Part shown: in pieces, positions 43,894 to 55,877 of the stretch | How positions within the stretch are numbered: position 1 is the stretch's first letter | Layout of the letters: each line of letters opens with the position of its first letter | Assembly: GCA_019722365.1 (NCBI GenBank) | Contig: JADFUC010000573.1 | Span: 89,605-153,604, forward strand | DNA: 64,000 bases | Direction of reading: 5' to 3' | Source of the DNA: Lithospermum erythrorhizon | Taxonomy: Eukaryota > Streptophyta > Magnoliopsida > Boraginales > Boraginaceae | Notes under the pieces: model-generated | Told to the model about the DNA's origin: nothing | Seen by the model: only the letters and a program-made list of their open reading frames with translations | Databases searched by the model: none | Program-made: the position numbers and the translations under genes

Positions 43894-46795
43894 GTGAAAT
43901 AACTGAGAATTTTTGATTCAAGTAAATTAAATATTGCTTTCTCGCCCAAAAGCAAGGCTTCAATTCTGTGAGGGAGTGTATAGTTAAGTCTTCTTCGTCG
44001 CTTTCCCTCGAATTAAGCAAGAAATCATCACTAAATTGTTTCTTTGAACTGGCAAATCTTTCTTGAATCTTGGTAAGTATTAACCTTATTTAATAATAAA
44101 GCCTCCATCCTTTATACTTAAAATAACTTTAGCCCCCGTACCATTCTCGTCTTGCGAGGTTATCCCTTTCCTTTTTCCCACAATTTTTAACTGTTTGGAG
44201 GCTTGCTGATACCAACTTAACCCCAAATCATACCTAAAGTTTCTAACAAGTTTCAAGAAGGAGAAAAGTGTATAAAGCTATTCGTTTATTGGTTATATAG
44301 CCCAGTTATAACTATGTCAGGATTACTTTAATTAGCTAAACTCATCCCTTAATGATATTAGAGTTCATATTTAATAGTTTGAGATAGTTTCAAACATAAG
44401 TATGTTGATTATAGAGGCGACAAAGTTATGTAATTAAATTCTTCTTGAAGTAAAGTAGTAAATTGATTGTTTATAATATACATAAACTAAATTAGAATCA
44501 TGGGTTGAATTTTTAGTTTAATTATGTAATCGATTTTGGATAGTAGTATTCAATTTAGATTTTGATATAATTTAATATAGTTTGGAGTTTGGATATAAAT
44601 AAAGTTAAAATGGGCATAGTAATATATTATAAATGGGATAAAATTTCATAAGTTCGAGAGTAGTTCACGTCTAGTCGAGGTTGTTAGTTAAAGTTAATAA
44701 AATAAAATGGTGTTATTATTATGTTCCTTTAGGTGTAGATATCGAGTAGTTGCTCACTTGGTAAGGAAAAGATTATGGACTTTTGGCAGCGTGTTATATC
44801 ACGTGACATAACCTTTCATATATATTATTAGTAGCCCATGTAAGTTGTATTATTTTACTACATGGAGTTACATCACATAGCAGTATGTGATATTGAAATT
44901 CTTGCGATGGCGTATGGTTATATGATCAGTTATGATATTTGAAGGATATGAGATATAGCGATGAGGATTGTATTGATATGTGATTTGTTGTTGAATTACA
45001 TTTAGGTTATTTGATCCCTCGCAGGGGTTGCGGTGCCCGTCTACTTGGTGTAGAGGTAGCGGGGAGGATTGTATTTTGTTGGTCTTTGTTTGCTTGGTAT
45101 GCCGGGCAGGCGGCATTGGCTCTCTATTAGAGGTTGCAGGCGTAGACTCTAATAGAATTTGGAATAGAGATTATTGTTCTTGATGTGATATCTTGGATGT
45201 TGTGTGTGTGTATGATAGTTTATTCATTGGATTATTTGATATGATTATGTTAGAGCGTATTATTGATTATTTGAGATGGATTACATTACGTTATTGAGAC
45301 TATATGTTTACATGTGCATATATATGTGTGATTAAGTTATCATTTTAGATTATATAAATATTAGGTGGAGCTTTATTTCTCTTTTATTTACAGAGTGCTC
45401 AACGCCCCACGACCCGGCATAAAATTTACGTGCGTTAATAGATTTGGGGGCTGGCCCTCCTGAGCCACCACGAGGTCTTTCCGTACGTTTTGTCTCGCTC
45501 ACGTGCTCGTTGAAACTTCTCGGTGGGTTACCCACGTCCTAGAATTACCCGAGGTCAAACACTTATTCCCGACATTGGAGTTCTTATGATGAAGATGCAT
45601 TAGTTAGGTTGTAATACCCAGGCCGTAAAAATGTGTGTGTGTGATATGTGTGATATGATTTAATTGGTATTACTACGTACCGTCGAGATTCATTTTTTCC
45701 GGAAGCTCATCGCTTAAGAACTCCGATGATGCGTGCTTGACTGAGGCTGGCTCTAGGATGGAATGATGACCTTGAAGACACCGATGGCTGCGTGGTGAAA
45801 AGAACTAAATGTTGGGCTTTTAAATGACACTGAAGTCGATCCGTCAAATCAATAGCGTCTGCGGAATCGGGTTCGTAGACGTTAATCAGTAGGCGGAGGC
45901 GAATCCGGAGCTGTGAGAACTAAGTCTTTATCACGGTGCAAGGTGCGGGACACCTCTTGAGGCCGGCTGGGAGCCACCTACAGAATCTCACACGGATGGT
46001 ATGGTCACGGATGTGTTGTGGTGAGCGTGGGCGTTGAGTATTTAAGTGGGGGAGGTTGTAACACCCGACCCTTGAAATATTGAGTGATATGTTTGATATG
46101 ATTTGATTGAGATACTTGCTAAATGCAGATAAAATCTTAACACGGAAGAATTTCGTCCTGTAAAATCGATGTTAAGCGTCTTTGACACGGGAGCCAATTA
46201 GGATGGGTGAGCCAGCTGGGAAGTTTCTCAGTGAGCAAGTAGTGAGGACAAAGCGTCTTTTGGAAGACTGCAAGTGGTGGTTTGTGAGGCCAGTCATCAA
46301 ATACAATAGCAGCCGACGCCGGTGCCGGGCAATTGTTCGTAGGGGACCCAATTTTGTAGTTAAAGGAGGCGTTCTATGACATTACCTTTTTGTGGCGAAG
46401 GGAGGCGGTGCTCGTCTTAAGATGCGATTCGGGTGGTTAGGATATCACCGATAGTCTTCTTGATCCTCATATTTTGTACCATTTTGTCGGAGTTGTTGTG
46501 TATTTTGATCACATTATGTATATATACATTTTGAGGTTGATATAAATGTTGTCTTAGAGATTAATTGTTTTTGGAGTATTTTGGTTGTATTATTTAGGCT
46601 TTGAGGTATGATTATATGTTCGGATGATGTATTTTAGCGGTGTATTACTAGTTCACCCGATGGATTAGTATATCATTATTTATTATTTGAATTAGAATCT
46701 TTTTAGGTTGTCGTGTCCAATCGATTGAGAAGGCTACAGTGTTGAGGTTGATAATGATCATAGCCCAAGGGCGGCCGACTGGGGCGGATAAATTT
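43894..46795 (+). repeat. 5' LTR of gypsy C
   Basis: Starts TGAAATAACTGAGAATTTTTGATTC, the same start as after the polypurine tracts at 51536 and 63534, and as at 55878. Preceded by host DNA. It runs ~2.9 kb to a degenerate primer site (TTTAGTATTATCGAGGCATG at about 46802-46821, for TTTGGTATCAGAGCATG). Its middle is interrupted by the 5S-bearing Cassandra-like block at 45395-46380. Without that block the LTR would be ~1.9 kb. Confidence 0.65.
45395..46380. mobile_element. Cassandra-like TRIM with 5S-like LTRs plus inverted LTR, unit 1
   Basis: Three LTR-like modules each hold 5S rRNA-like sequence. Antisense module 45395-45611: GGTGGGTTACCCACGTCCTA at about 45522-45541 and GGAGTTCT at 45578. 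Sense module from TGTAATACCCAGG at 45610: AGAACTCCGATG at 45717, GCGTGCTTGA at 45731, TAGGATGG at 45754. Sense module from TGTAACACCCGACC at 46056: GTTAAGCGTC at 46171, GGATGGGTGA at 46201, CTGGGAAG at 46216. A polypurine tract AAGTGGGGGAGGT precedes the last module, as expected before a 3' LTR. Cassandra TRIMs are known to carry 5S sequence in their LTRs. The first module is a reversed LTR placed head-to-head with the element. Confidence 0.7.
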
Positions 46796-46958
46796 CTGAT
46801 TTTAGTATTATCGAGGCATGGGTTTAAGATTCTTGTGGAGTAAGTATTGGTTATGTGCCTAGGTTTATGTTTTATGAGTTGTAGTTGGTTAAGGTCCATT
46901 TCAGTGAGTCTATTCGTTGAGTTGAATTGTTCTTCTTTTCTTTCGTAGATTGTTGAGG

Positions 46959-48250
46959 ATGCCACCTCGTAGGGAAATTCGTAGAGTCGGTGCTAAACGA
47001 GGGAGACCCGCAGCTCAAGTGGTAGGAGCTGAAGAGGCTAATGTTCCGCCAGTCGGTGTAAGTATTAATCAGGAAATAGTAGTTCGGAGTTCGCAACATG
47101 TACTCGATGCGATAAATCGGTGGAACTGATCCGGTACATACGAATCAACCCTGGCTTCACGGTAGGTGCACCGCCTCTTATAGAGCGAAATGCGAGTTAT
47201 AAAGTAAGATAACACGATCGTTTCTTGAGAGATCACCAAAATTTTTAAAGGCGAGAATCTCCAATTCAAGCGCTTGAATTTATCAAAGATTTGGAATCCA
47301 TATTTGAACTTTGTATGGGTATTGAGGGGTGAGTTGAGATGGAAGTTTGCGGTTTGTGTCGATTTCATGGGAAGCACGTAGCGGTGGGGAAATATTTGTC
47401 CCTACTTTAACTGCATTGAAACGAGGGGTCACGTTGACTTGGGGCGTTTTGAAAATATTTGCGAGAATTTTGTGTCTTAGTACCCATATGCGAGCTTTGG
47501 AGGCGTGATACGAGTTAAATCAAGGTGGTCGGGGCCGTTAGAGGTATGCAAAGAGGTTTAATGAACTCTGTCGTTTGCTTCTAGATGTACATATCGGTGA
47601 GCAGAAAAAGATTCAGCGATTTCGTGACGGAATGGCATTGGAGATTCGATCTTGGTTGTCATTAATGACTTATTCAACTGTTAGTGAGTTGAAAATTGCT
47701 GCATTACAAGTAGAAAAGGAACAGGTTGAATTTTGTGATCGCAAATAATAAAGGGAAACCTTGATATAACTAGGAGCAGGTAGGCAGGATGGTGTAAGTT
47801 CAGGACATCCGATACAACAAAGTCGATTTACTCGGAAAGAGGTCAATTTAGATCTCACATTGCAAACTCTCAATTTAGGCTTCGGCAAGATCGTACGCTT
47901 AGTAGTACTATAAGGTTCGGAGGATCTCAAGGAACCTATAAAGGGAGACAAGAGTTTGGTAGATGCTTTCGTTGTGGTAGCCCTAATCATATGGCTCGGA
48001 ACTGTCCACGGGGAGAAGTTATTTGCTTTAGATGTCAACAACCAGGACATATTGCTACTCATTGTCCCACGATCTCGAGTGCTAGTAGTAGTTTCGGTAA
48101 TTTCGGGCTAATGCGATACGGCAGAGGTGGAATTCAAGGTGGGCGTGGTGGGCCGGTTTGGAGGCCGATGAAATGAGGGGGCCTTGGGGCTGGGAGTAGT
48201 CAAGCCAATGTGGGTGTTGGGCGTGGGGCGGATGTGTATTCCGCAGTTAC
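46959..48250 (+). pseudogene. Gypsy C gag with two zinc knuckles
   Basis: Starts MPPRREIRRVGAKRGRPAAQ at 46959, typical of chromovirus gag, and reaches an early stop near 47125. Capsid-type text continues in other frames. Two intact CCHC knuckles lie at 47964-48005 (CFRCGSPNHMARNC) and 48024-48065 (CFRCQQPGHIATHC), both CX2CX4HX4C, in one open frame. They bind RNA in packaging. The knuckle frame is preserved although the rest is broken. Confidence 0.8.
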
Positions 48251-48279
48251 CCGGGGAGGAAGCTCAAAATTCACATAAA

Positions 48280-49500
48280 GTTGTTATAAGTGCATATCTT
48301 TATTGGAGAAAGAAGTTAAAGTTTTTATTTGATTACGGAGCGTGGCATTCGCTTTGTCTCCATGAGTTTTACCATGTCATGTATTCATATCCTAAAAGAA
48401 ATTCTTTCCTTTCCGCATGTTTGACACTCGTATGAGGAAAGTCTCTTACGATTTGAAATACTTAGAAATTATGTGGATTTATTTCCATTTGAAATGATGG
48501 ACTTAAATATTATTTGGGTATGGATTGGTTGGAAAAACATCACATGCCATGATTGATTGCCGTCGTTAGAGATTGTGATTTCTAGTCGGGGTTACTGAAA
48601 TTCATTTCTTGGTATTGAGAAATACTTGCTTCTGGCTTATTTTAATTTCGCTTTGTAGCTGCGTAAGCTTTTAAGAAGGAGGATGTCTTGATTATCTTTG
48701 CTCATGTGTTTGACATGGAGAAAGCGAGAGTGGCTGGAGGATGTTTATAGTATGAGAGTATGCCGGCATTATTTCTGGCGAAGAATTGCTTACGTATTCC
48801 TCCAGAAGGAGAAGTTGAATTTAAGATCGATGTAGATTACGCCTGCACGATTTCTATGGCCTTGTATTGAATGGCTCTACGGAGAATTAAAGGAATTGAA
48901 GACTCAATCCGCGAGGAATTGCGGATAAGGATTTCATTCGATCTAGCATTTCTCCTTGGGGTGCTTACGTGTTGTATGTTAAAAGAAAGATGGAACTTTC
49001 TATATTGATTATCGATAGTTGAGCAAGGTAGCGAAAATCGTCACCCCTTACCCAGAATTGATGATTTGTTTGACCAGTTAAGAGGTGCTCGTATATTTTC
49101 TAAGATCGATTTGAGATCAGGGTACCATCAGGTGAAAAATTAGGGATGAAGATGTTCCGAAATCAGCATTTAGGACTAGATATGGACACTATGAGTTTTT
49201 AGTGATGCCAATTTAGGTTAACTTGAGAATGCCCTAGGCTTTATGAATGAATCGGGTAGTTAGATCCTTGTTTGGATAAATTTATAGTGGTGTTCATTGA
49301 TGAAGTTTTGGGTGTATTAAAGGCATAGTCAGATGAACATGAGGAAGCATTCACAATTATTTTGGAGGCTTTAAGTGAGATCGATTATTTCTTCAAATTT
49401 TTAAGTGTGAGTTTTTGTTGGAGAAAGTGCAGTTTCTGGGACATGTGATTTCAGGTTAAGGTATTAGTGTTGATCCTCAGAAGATAGAAGTTGTGATGAA
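48280..49500 (+). pseudogene. Gypsy C protease and reverse transcriptase remnant
   Basis: Protease active-site region reads FLFDYGAWHSLCLHEFY near 48322-48375; the family has DSGAxHSF, so the catalytic triplet is D-Y-G here (GATTACGGAGCG at 48331). RT motifs: SPWGAYVLYVK near 48953, PELMI-like near 49050, [10 protein letters not shown] near 49100-49130, [18 protein letters not shown] near 49157-49210, and VVFIDE near 49286, where FIDD is expected. Many frameshifts. Confidence 0.8.
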
Positions 49501-49639
49501 TTGGGAGCGATGACCGGTATGACGGAGGTGAGGTTTTTAAGGGTTTAGTTGGACAGGATACTTATAAGACGGCTTCATAAAATATTTCTCTCAAATTGCT
49601 TCCTGCGTTGACTCAAGCGGCTCGAGAAAGGTGTATCAT

Positions 49640-51535
49640 TTGTGTGATGATTGTGAGCATTGTTTTAATGTATTAAAGAAAAAGCTAACTACACTCCACG
49701 GTTCTAACTTTCCGTTAGATTGATTCATCTCGTTTCTGGAAATTACTCGTGAGTTTGGGGTGTGTTCTAATGCATAATGGTTGAGTGATAGCACATGCAT
49801 CACGATAAATTGAAAGAACACGGCCAATGCGTAATTATCGACACATGATGCGGAATTAATTATGCTGCGGTTAAAGAGATTTGGAGACGTACTTGTATGG
49901 AGTGACATGTCAATTTCAGGATCTTAGGCTTGAAATATTTTCCTACACAAAAGATTTGAATTTGCGACAAGAGATGGATGGAATTTATCGTGTTGAGATT
50001 ATGATTGATACATTGAATATCATCCCGAGGTATTAAAAGCAATATAGTTGTTGATGCATTAAGTCATAAAAACTCACCACAATTATAGGTCAAGGATCCA
50101 ATAAATTTGGTAGAGAAAGAATTGGTATTAATTTTAGAGTCACAACAAAAGATGAAAAGCTACAAAGATAATGGAGGAAGCTGAGAATGGCGGCCAACTC
50201 GAGATTTTTGCGATCAAAGATGATGGAGATACTTCTGATGTAGCGGGGATATTTTACCCAACTACGATGAATTGAAGAGAATTTTGGAAGAAACCCCGCT
50301 TGTCTCCCATATAGCATGCATCCTGGTAGTACTAAGATGTATCGTGACTCGAGAACGTCCTATTGGTGGCCAAAAATGAAAAGAAAGATTGCTGAATTTG
50401 TAGCTAAGTGTTTGACTTGTCAATAGGTAAAAATTGAACATAGACATGAGAACACATTACCATGGATTTCGTTTTCGGGCTACCAAAAACATTTAAGAAG
50501 AACGATGGCATTTGGGTGATAGTTGATAGGCTTTGGTCGGCTTCGTTTATTCAATAAGATCGACCTATATGGTCCCGAGCAGTTACAAAGTTATATGTTG
50601 ATCAGTTGTACGACCGTTTAATTACCCGTGTGTAACCATTGTGTCGGATAGAGATGCTAGATTCACTTCACGGTTTGGAGAGGTTTTTCGGGGAAGCGTG
50701 GGTTAGGGTCAATCACGAGTGCTTAATTTCACCCCAATCAGGGCAGGCAGGTAGAAAGAACAATTCAAAACACTTGAGGATATGTTCACGTGGCAGTAGA
50801 TTTTTTAAATTGGTGGGATGATGAATTACCAAAGATGGAGTTTGCTTACAATAATAGTTTCCATGGCAGTATCGAAATGTCACCTTTTGAAGCTCTTTAT
50901 GGGAGAAGATGTTCGAACTCCAGTGTGTTGGAATGAAGTAGGAGATAGGAAAATATATGGTTCTGAGCTAGTAGAAAAATCTGTAGAGAGAATAAAACTC
51001 ATACAACAACACTTAGAACGGCACAAGGCGGACAAAATAAATATCTTGTCGTTGTGGATAGACTTGAGAATTTTGAAATTGGTGATAAAGTGTTTTTCAC
51101 GAGTTTACTCTGTTGGAAAGGTGTTTTAGATTTGGCAGAGGAAAATTGAATTTGATATATTGGACCATATGAGATTATTGCGAAAGTTGGACAAGTGGCG
51201 TGTCGTATGGCTTTTACCTCGAACTCTAGCAGATTCCAATATTTTCGTATCTTGTCTTGAAATATATTCACGATGAATCTCGTATTACAGAGTCTCATTG
51301 ATGAGCTTAGAAGATGCTTACATATGAGGAATATAGGTAAAATCTTAGATCGGAGAGAAGGTATTACCTGATAAGTTATTACTCACAGTCAGAAATATTA
51401 TAGGCGTAATGCGTATAAGAAAATTTCTTTGGGAAGAGAGAGATGTTAAAGGTCGGTATCCGTACCTCTTTAGCGATGAAGGTTAGTAGTGTGTATATGT
51501 TTAAATTTGAGGCGAAATTTTGTTAGTAGGGTAGA
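49640..51535 (+). pseudogene. Gypsy C RNase H, integrase and chromodomain remnant
   Basis: RNase H text near 49840-49990 ([14 protein letters not shown]-like). Integrase zinc region near 50330-50440 ([25 protein letters not shown]), DRDARFTS near 50648, then ELPKMEFAYNNSFHGSIEMS near 50824-50885 and WNEVGDRKIYGSELVEKSVE near 50930-50990. A decayed chromodomain (KILDRREG near 51340, REMLKVGIRTSLAMK region to 51485) precedes the polypurine tract and LTR start at 51536. It matches gypsy D position by position. Confidence 0.8.
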
Positions 51536-52189
51536 TTAAAGGCAACCCACAGGGGGCACGATTCAAGTAATAATTAAATATTCTTTCTCGCCCAAAACAA
51601 AACACCGAAGCTAAGTGTATAGTTAATCTTCTCCTTTCGTCGCTTTTTATAAGAAACATGAAAAATCGCTAACAAATGTTTAACTTTTTCGAACACCTGT
51701 GCTTTGCCGGACAGGCTAAGTAACCTTATTTAATAATAAAACCTCCATCCTTACATCGCAAAATCTTTCTTAATCTCCTTCTCTCAAACAGCGAGTTATC
51801 CCTCCCACTTTTGAAATTTTTAACTTTCGTTTGGGCTTTATTCTATTAAATGTCATGCGCAAAAGTTTAAACGAGTTTGAAGAGAGGAAAAGGTATAATA
51901 TTTTCATTTTATTGAAGTTTATATAGCCCAGTTATAAGCTATGTGAGGAATTCTTTTAATTAGGTAAAAGCGATCCATAAATGATGATATTAGAGTTCAT
52001 ATTTAAAAGTTTAAGATGGTTTCAAAACTTATAAGTATGTTGATTATAGAGGCGACAAAGTTATCTAATTAAATTCTTCTTTGAAGTAATGTAGTAATTG
52101 ATTGTTTACATAATATACATAAACTAAAATTAACTAGAATACGTAGGTTAGTTTTAGTTTAGTGTGTCAGATTTTGGATGAAATGGAAT
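51536..52189 (+). repeat. 3' LTR of gypsy C, truncated
   Basis: Follows TTGTTAGTAGGGTAGA and matches the first ~650 bp of the 5' LTR (43894 onward): GATTCAAGTAA, CCTTATTTAATAATAAA, TTATATAGCCCAGTTATAA, GTATGTTGATTATAGAGGCG. It breaks off at 52190 where a different LTR begins. Confidence 0.75.
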
Positions 52190-53007
52190 TGTAATAACTT
52201 GGATTAAAGTAATAATAACGTTATTATAATATTATTTGGGGTTAGAAGTTAAGTTTATGTTAGAGTTGTGTTAAAGCAGGGATGAGAAGCTAAGCAGAAA
52301 GCCGAGCAGGCGCTTTGACTGGAAATAACAACTCATTGTTGCCATTTAAATTAATTTATCGGCTCCTGACTAAATGCTTATTTCGCTTCCCCGATTAGGA
52401 CTGACCCCCCTATTTTAAGCGATTTTTTCTTGGTTTAACTTTCAAATGCTTGAAAGATTTGAGCATAAAATTTCTTTGGAGGTTTTAAAATTAAATGCTC
52501 TAGATTTTAAGGTAAGAAAGCTCGAATGCTTTTGGAGTATTTAAATGAATGTGAGGATGTTTGACTTTTTTGGTTACTTGAGTTGACCTTAGGTTTTGAT
52601 ATTGATAATGGTATGGGAGTAATCCCCAGATTAGATTATAGTATAAGAGGAGATAATAATCAATTTATGGGGTTGAAATATGTTGAGAATTATAGTTGAC
52701 TTTCGTTGACTTTTTCAAAATGGTTTTAATATGGTATAAGTATATTCTTGAACTTTTATTATAGTTGTTTCAAGGTGTAGGTTGTGATTTATATGTGATT
52801 AGAGAATATTAGGATAAAATGAGTTTTGTAAGTTGAGTAGTTAAATGGGTTTGAGATTAAAGATGGTTAGAAATTGGATGATTAGTTGTTAATATCGGAG
52901 CTTTGCTGAACTTTGAAGCTAGTAATTGGGCTGATAAAATTTAAAATGGAAAGTTGCGTGAGCTTAAGTTTGGAATAAGGTTATAATGAGAGCTTTCGTT
53001 GGTGCAG
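52190..53007 (+). repeat. Partial LTR of a third gypsy family
   Basis: Begins TGTAATAACTTGGATTAAAG. It contains TTGACT/TTGACC words at 52561, 52583, 52696 and 52706, and a TAGATTATAGTATAAG…ATAATAATC block that matches the antisense LTR near 12500-12550. It ends abruptly at the duplication junction, so it is a solo or broken LTR inserted into the 3' LTR of gypsy C. Confidence 0.55.
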
Positions 53008-53816
53008 TTTTTCATAGTCATGCTCACTGACAACACTTATGCTGAAGAGGTCTGGGTCTTAAGATTCTGTGATGGTGTCTAGATGGCTTTCGTTCTGTCA
53101 TGTGTCTTTTTTAGCTTCTAGACTTGTGGACTGCTCAGTCTGATCCTAGTTTGGCTAAGTTCTGTTTTCAATGTTGTCTGGTTTGTTACCAGTCTTACAT
53201 GTCTCCCACAAGTATGCTCGTGGTTGTTGGGTGTCTTAGTTTCTTATTACTCGCGTTTATTACTTCCGAGTGTTGCTCTGGTCTCTCGTTGTTGTTGGTG
53301 GTCAAGGAGGTGCGGTGATGGCTGGCTTTGGTGTTGCCTTGACAAACCTATTCCCCAATGGACGGTTTAGTTTTTTCTACCAAGGCTTAGTTTAGCTGGC
53401 TTCTCTTTTCACTACATGTAACTTCCTGGAGCAAAATGAGCCTGTTATTTTAAACTTCCTACTACTGTATGTTTTATTGTTTGAAACTTCAATAATAAAT
53501 TGTACTTGAACATATGATGTAATACGTTGGTTATTTTGCAGGTTACAATCCCTCTCTTATCCTCTTAATATTATCTTGTTTTTCTATGGACTATTAAAAG
53601 TTGGTTTAATTTTTTTGTTTTTGCTTTTATTTCATTTTATTCTAGGACTACCAAGAATAGACTACAATGGAGAATACCAGAATGTGGTTTTTTTCTCCTA
53701 ATTTATTTCATATTGATCATCCAAGTCATGTTGTTAAACATTTTAAATCATTCTTTTTGTTATACAGTATTAGTTTTTGTACTTCATACTTGCGGGCATA
53801 AATTTTTATGTTTAGT

Positions 53817-54175
53817 ACTCTCCATCAATTTTAGTTGGGATTAATTTAAATTTTAGTTTGGGATTAATTTTTTAAATTGGTGTTCAACTTTAATTGTTTA
53901 ATTTTTTAAAAATGTATTATATTCACATTCTGCCCTTATTTAATGAATGTTCAATTTTTCTTAATATAGGCAATAAATATTTGATATTTCAAAATCAATG
54001 GTTTAAAATTGTCATTTTATGTATATAAAAATTCGACAAATAATATATGTTAACAGGTAATTATTCGTCATAAAATTGATGAGAATTAAATAAAGAGTAA
54101 AATTAAATATATATACCATTTGATATTGTCCTAATGGCCAAAAAATCGTGGAGAATCAAAATTATTGGGAGGCAA
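53817..54175 (+). mobile_element. Stowaway-like MITE, unit 2
   Basis: Copy of the 41905 MITE: CTCTCCATCAATTTTAGTTGGGATTAA at the left and ATTATTGGGAGGCAAG at the right. Present at the same site in both units, so it was inserted before the duplication. Confidence 0.5.
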
Positions 54176-54614
54176 GTTGATTAATGAAGACAGACGATGC
54201 CACTTTCCATAGTCTTCTTTTCTTGATTGTAAGAAAATTCATGTCCCCAGTTATGGATAAAGAGATTTCAGGAGGTAGAAATTCATGAGCAGGAGGTCCT
54301 TTGTTGATAGTTGTAACCACCTCAAAAGGATAGATATCTTCCCAAGATTTTATTCTTCCACTTTGTCTGAGATTACTCTAGTGCTTAAATGTCTACATGG
54401 AGGAGGACAATATTAGTGTTAATAATCAAGTCGGGTTAGACGATCTATCGAGTTATTAAACTTCATGGACATTTTATCAGAATTGAATATGGTAATCTTA
54501 TTTGGCGTACATGTCATAAACCTACAAATAACTCTGTAATTGAAACTTTAAAATTCGTCAAATTCTTGTTCTTATTTATCACTTAAATTCATTAATTAGT
54601 TAGTTATTGCATGC

Positions 54615-55784
54615 AGTTTGGCCAGATTCGTGCGCTTTATTGGGGGAGTATGTTTTGCAATTATTTTTTCAAACATACTAACTTTTTTGTAATTGAACAT
54701 ATTTCGAGACAAATTTAAAAATATGAACTAATTTCCCCCAAATTGAATTGAAAATCAATTTTCCCATTGTAATTTCCCCGATTCCCGCTAAATCGGTCGT
54801 TTAAGCCTGTCGATTACCCCACGAAAGAAATAGATTCTTCTCCTTGATTGAGCACAAATTCTATTTCCAGTTCAAATTTGCTTCTCCTTCAAATATCGAG
54901 AAATCTAATATAGACTACCTCTAGCGTGTCATCATGTTGAGTGTGGTTGAGAATGAAGAGAAAGCTTGTTTATTACAAATATTGGAAAGTAAAGTTGCAT
55001 AAAATTGGTAGCCGACCACGAAAACGATCTGGCGAGTCTTTTTCGCATGTCACTCGAAGTAAGTGGATTGTATGAAAAACTTTCTTAACTTATTTTGAGC
55101 ATATTTTTTGAAGTGTATATTTTGAAATTAGGTTGATTAGTTTTTCATTGTTGGTTGTAGTTTGTTGTGGTGGACATGGTTGGATTTATTGAAGCGGATG
55201 TCGGCTTAGCGGTAATTTGTCTTCCTAATTATAATGGTGGCCGATTTGATGTACTTGCGGAGGTATTGTTGAAGGAAAAGAATGAAGAGATTCTGCCTTG
55301 GCTGGATGGATAATGACCGGTGCAGCCCAGCAACATTTGTAGAAAGAGCGCACTAAGTGTTTGACAAAAAGCTCTGCCTCGATGGCGACTTCATTGTAGT
55401 TGTTAGTTTACTTATGAATTTCTTCTTTTAAGATTTTAATGAAATGGATGTATGATCTGACTTAAATTTGTGTTTGAGAAAATATCTGAGTCACGATTTT
55501 GTATTTGTCAAACATTGTAGTAGTGGTTGGATGTTAGTTTGTACTATGAATGTTAGAGAATCTGAAATCTTCTATATCTTTTATACTTAGAGAATCTGAA
55601 ATCTCTATGCTAAAGTGAGAAAAGACAATTATGTCCTTAATTTATCATGTGAAAGTACGATTTTAGCCCTCTAATATTATGTCATTTATAAATCGACCTT
55701 TTCATTTTCTAAATATTGTTATAGTTAGTATGTTTGAAAAATAATTGTAAACATACCCCCAATAAAGGCACATAACGGTCAAAC
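54615..55784. mobile_element. Non-autonomous TIR element, unit 2
   Basis: The left TIR (54615-54682, GCGCTTTATTGGGGGAGTATG…CAAACATACTAAC) and the reverse complement of the right TIR (55724-55784, GTGCCTTTATTGGGGGTATG…CAAACATACTAAC) match over ~50 bp. They are better preserved than in unit 1. The interior matches 42720-43745. No recognisable protein. Confidence 0.7.
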
Positions 55785-55877
55785 TTGGCGGTCAACTGAC
55801 GGAATGGATGTAAATTGGTGATATAGTGAATAATAATGGGATGAATTTAGAAAGTCAATTACAGAGTGGGTAGAAAC

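Larger units (their letters stand above)
41106..53007 (+). repeat. Tandem duplication, unit 1 (~11.9 kb)
   Basis: The block from TTTTTCATAGTCATGCTCACTGAC at 41106 reappears at 53008 and stays collinear: EBF 3'UTR end, Stowaway-like MITE, TIR element, 5' LTR with 5S-like modules, gypsy C, and start of 3' LTR. The offset is ~11,900 at the left and 11,972 near the integrase end (50941 against 62913). Small indels separate the copies throughout. Confidence 0.85.

Noticed and set aside
45717..46223. Functional 5S rRNA genes
   Set aside because: Only parts of the 5S sequence are conserved, with many changes, LTR-type flanks and no T-run terminator at the right place. They are 5S-derived LTR modules, not rRNA genes.
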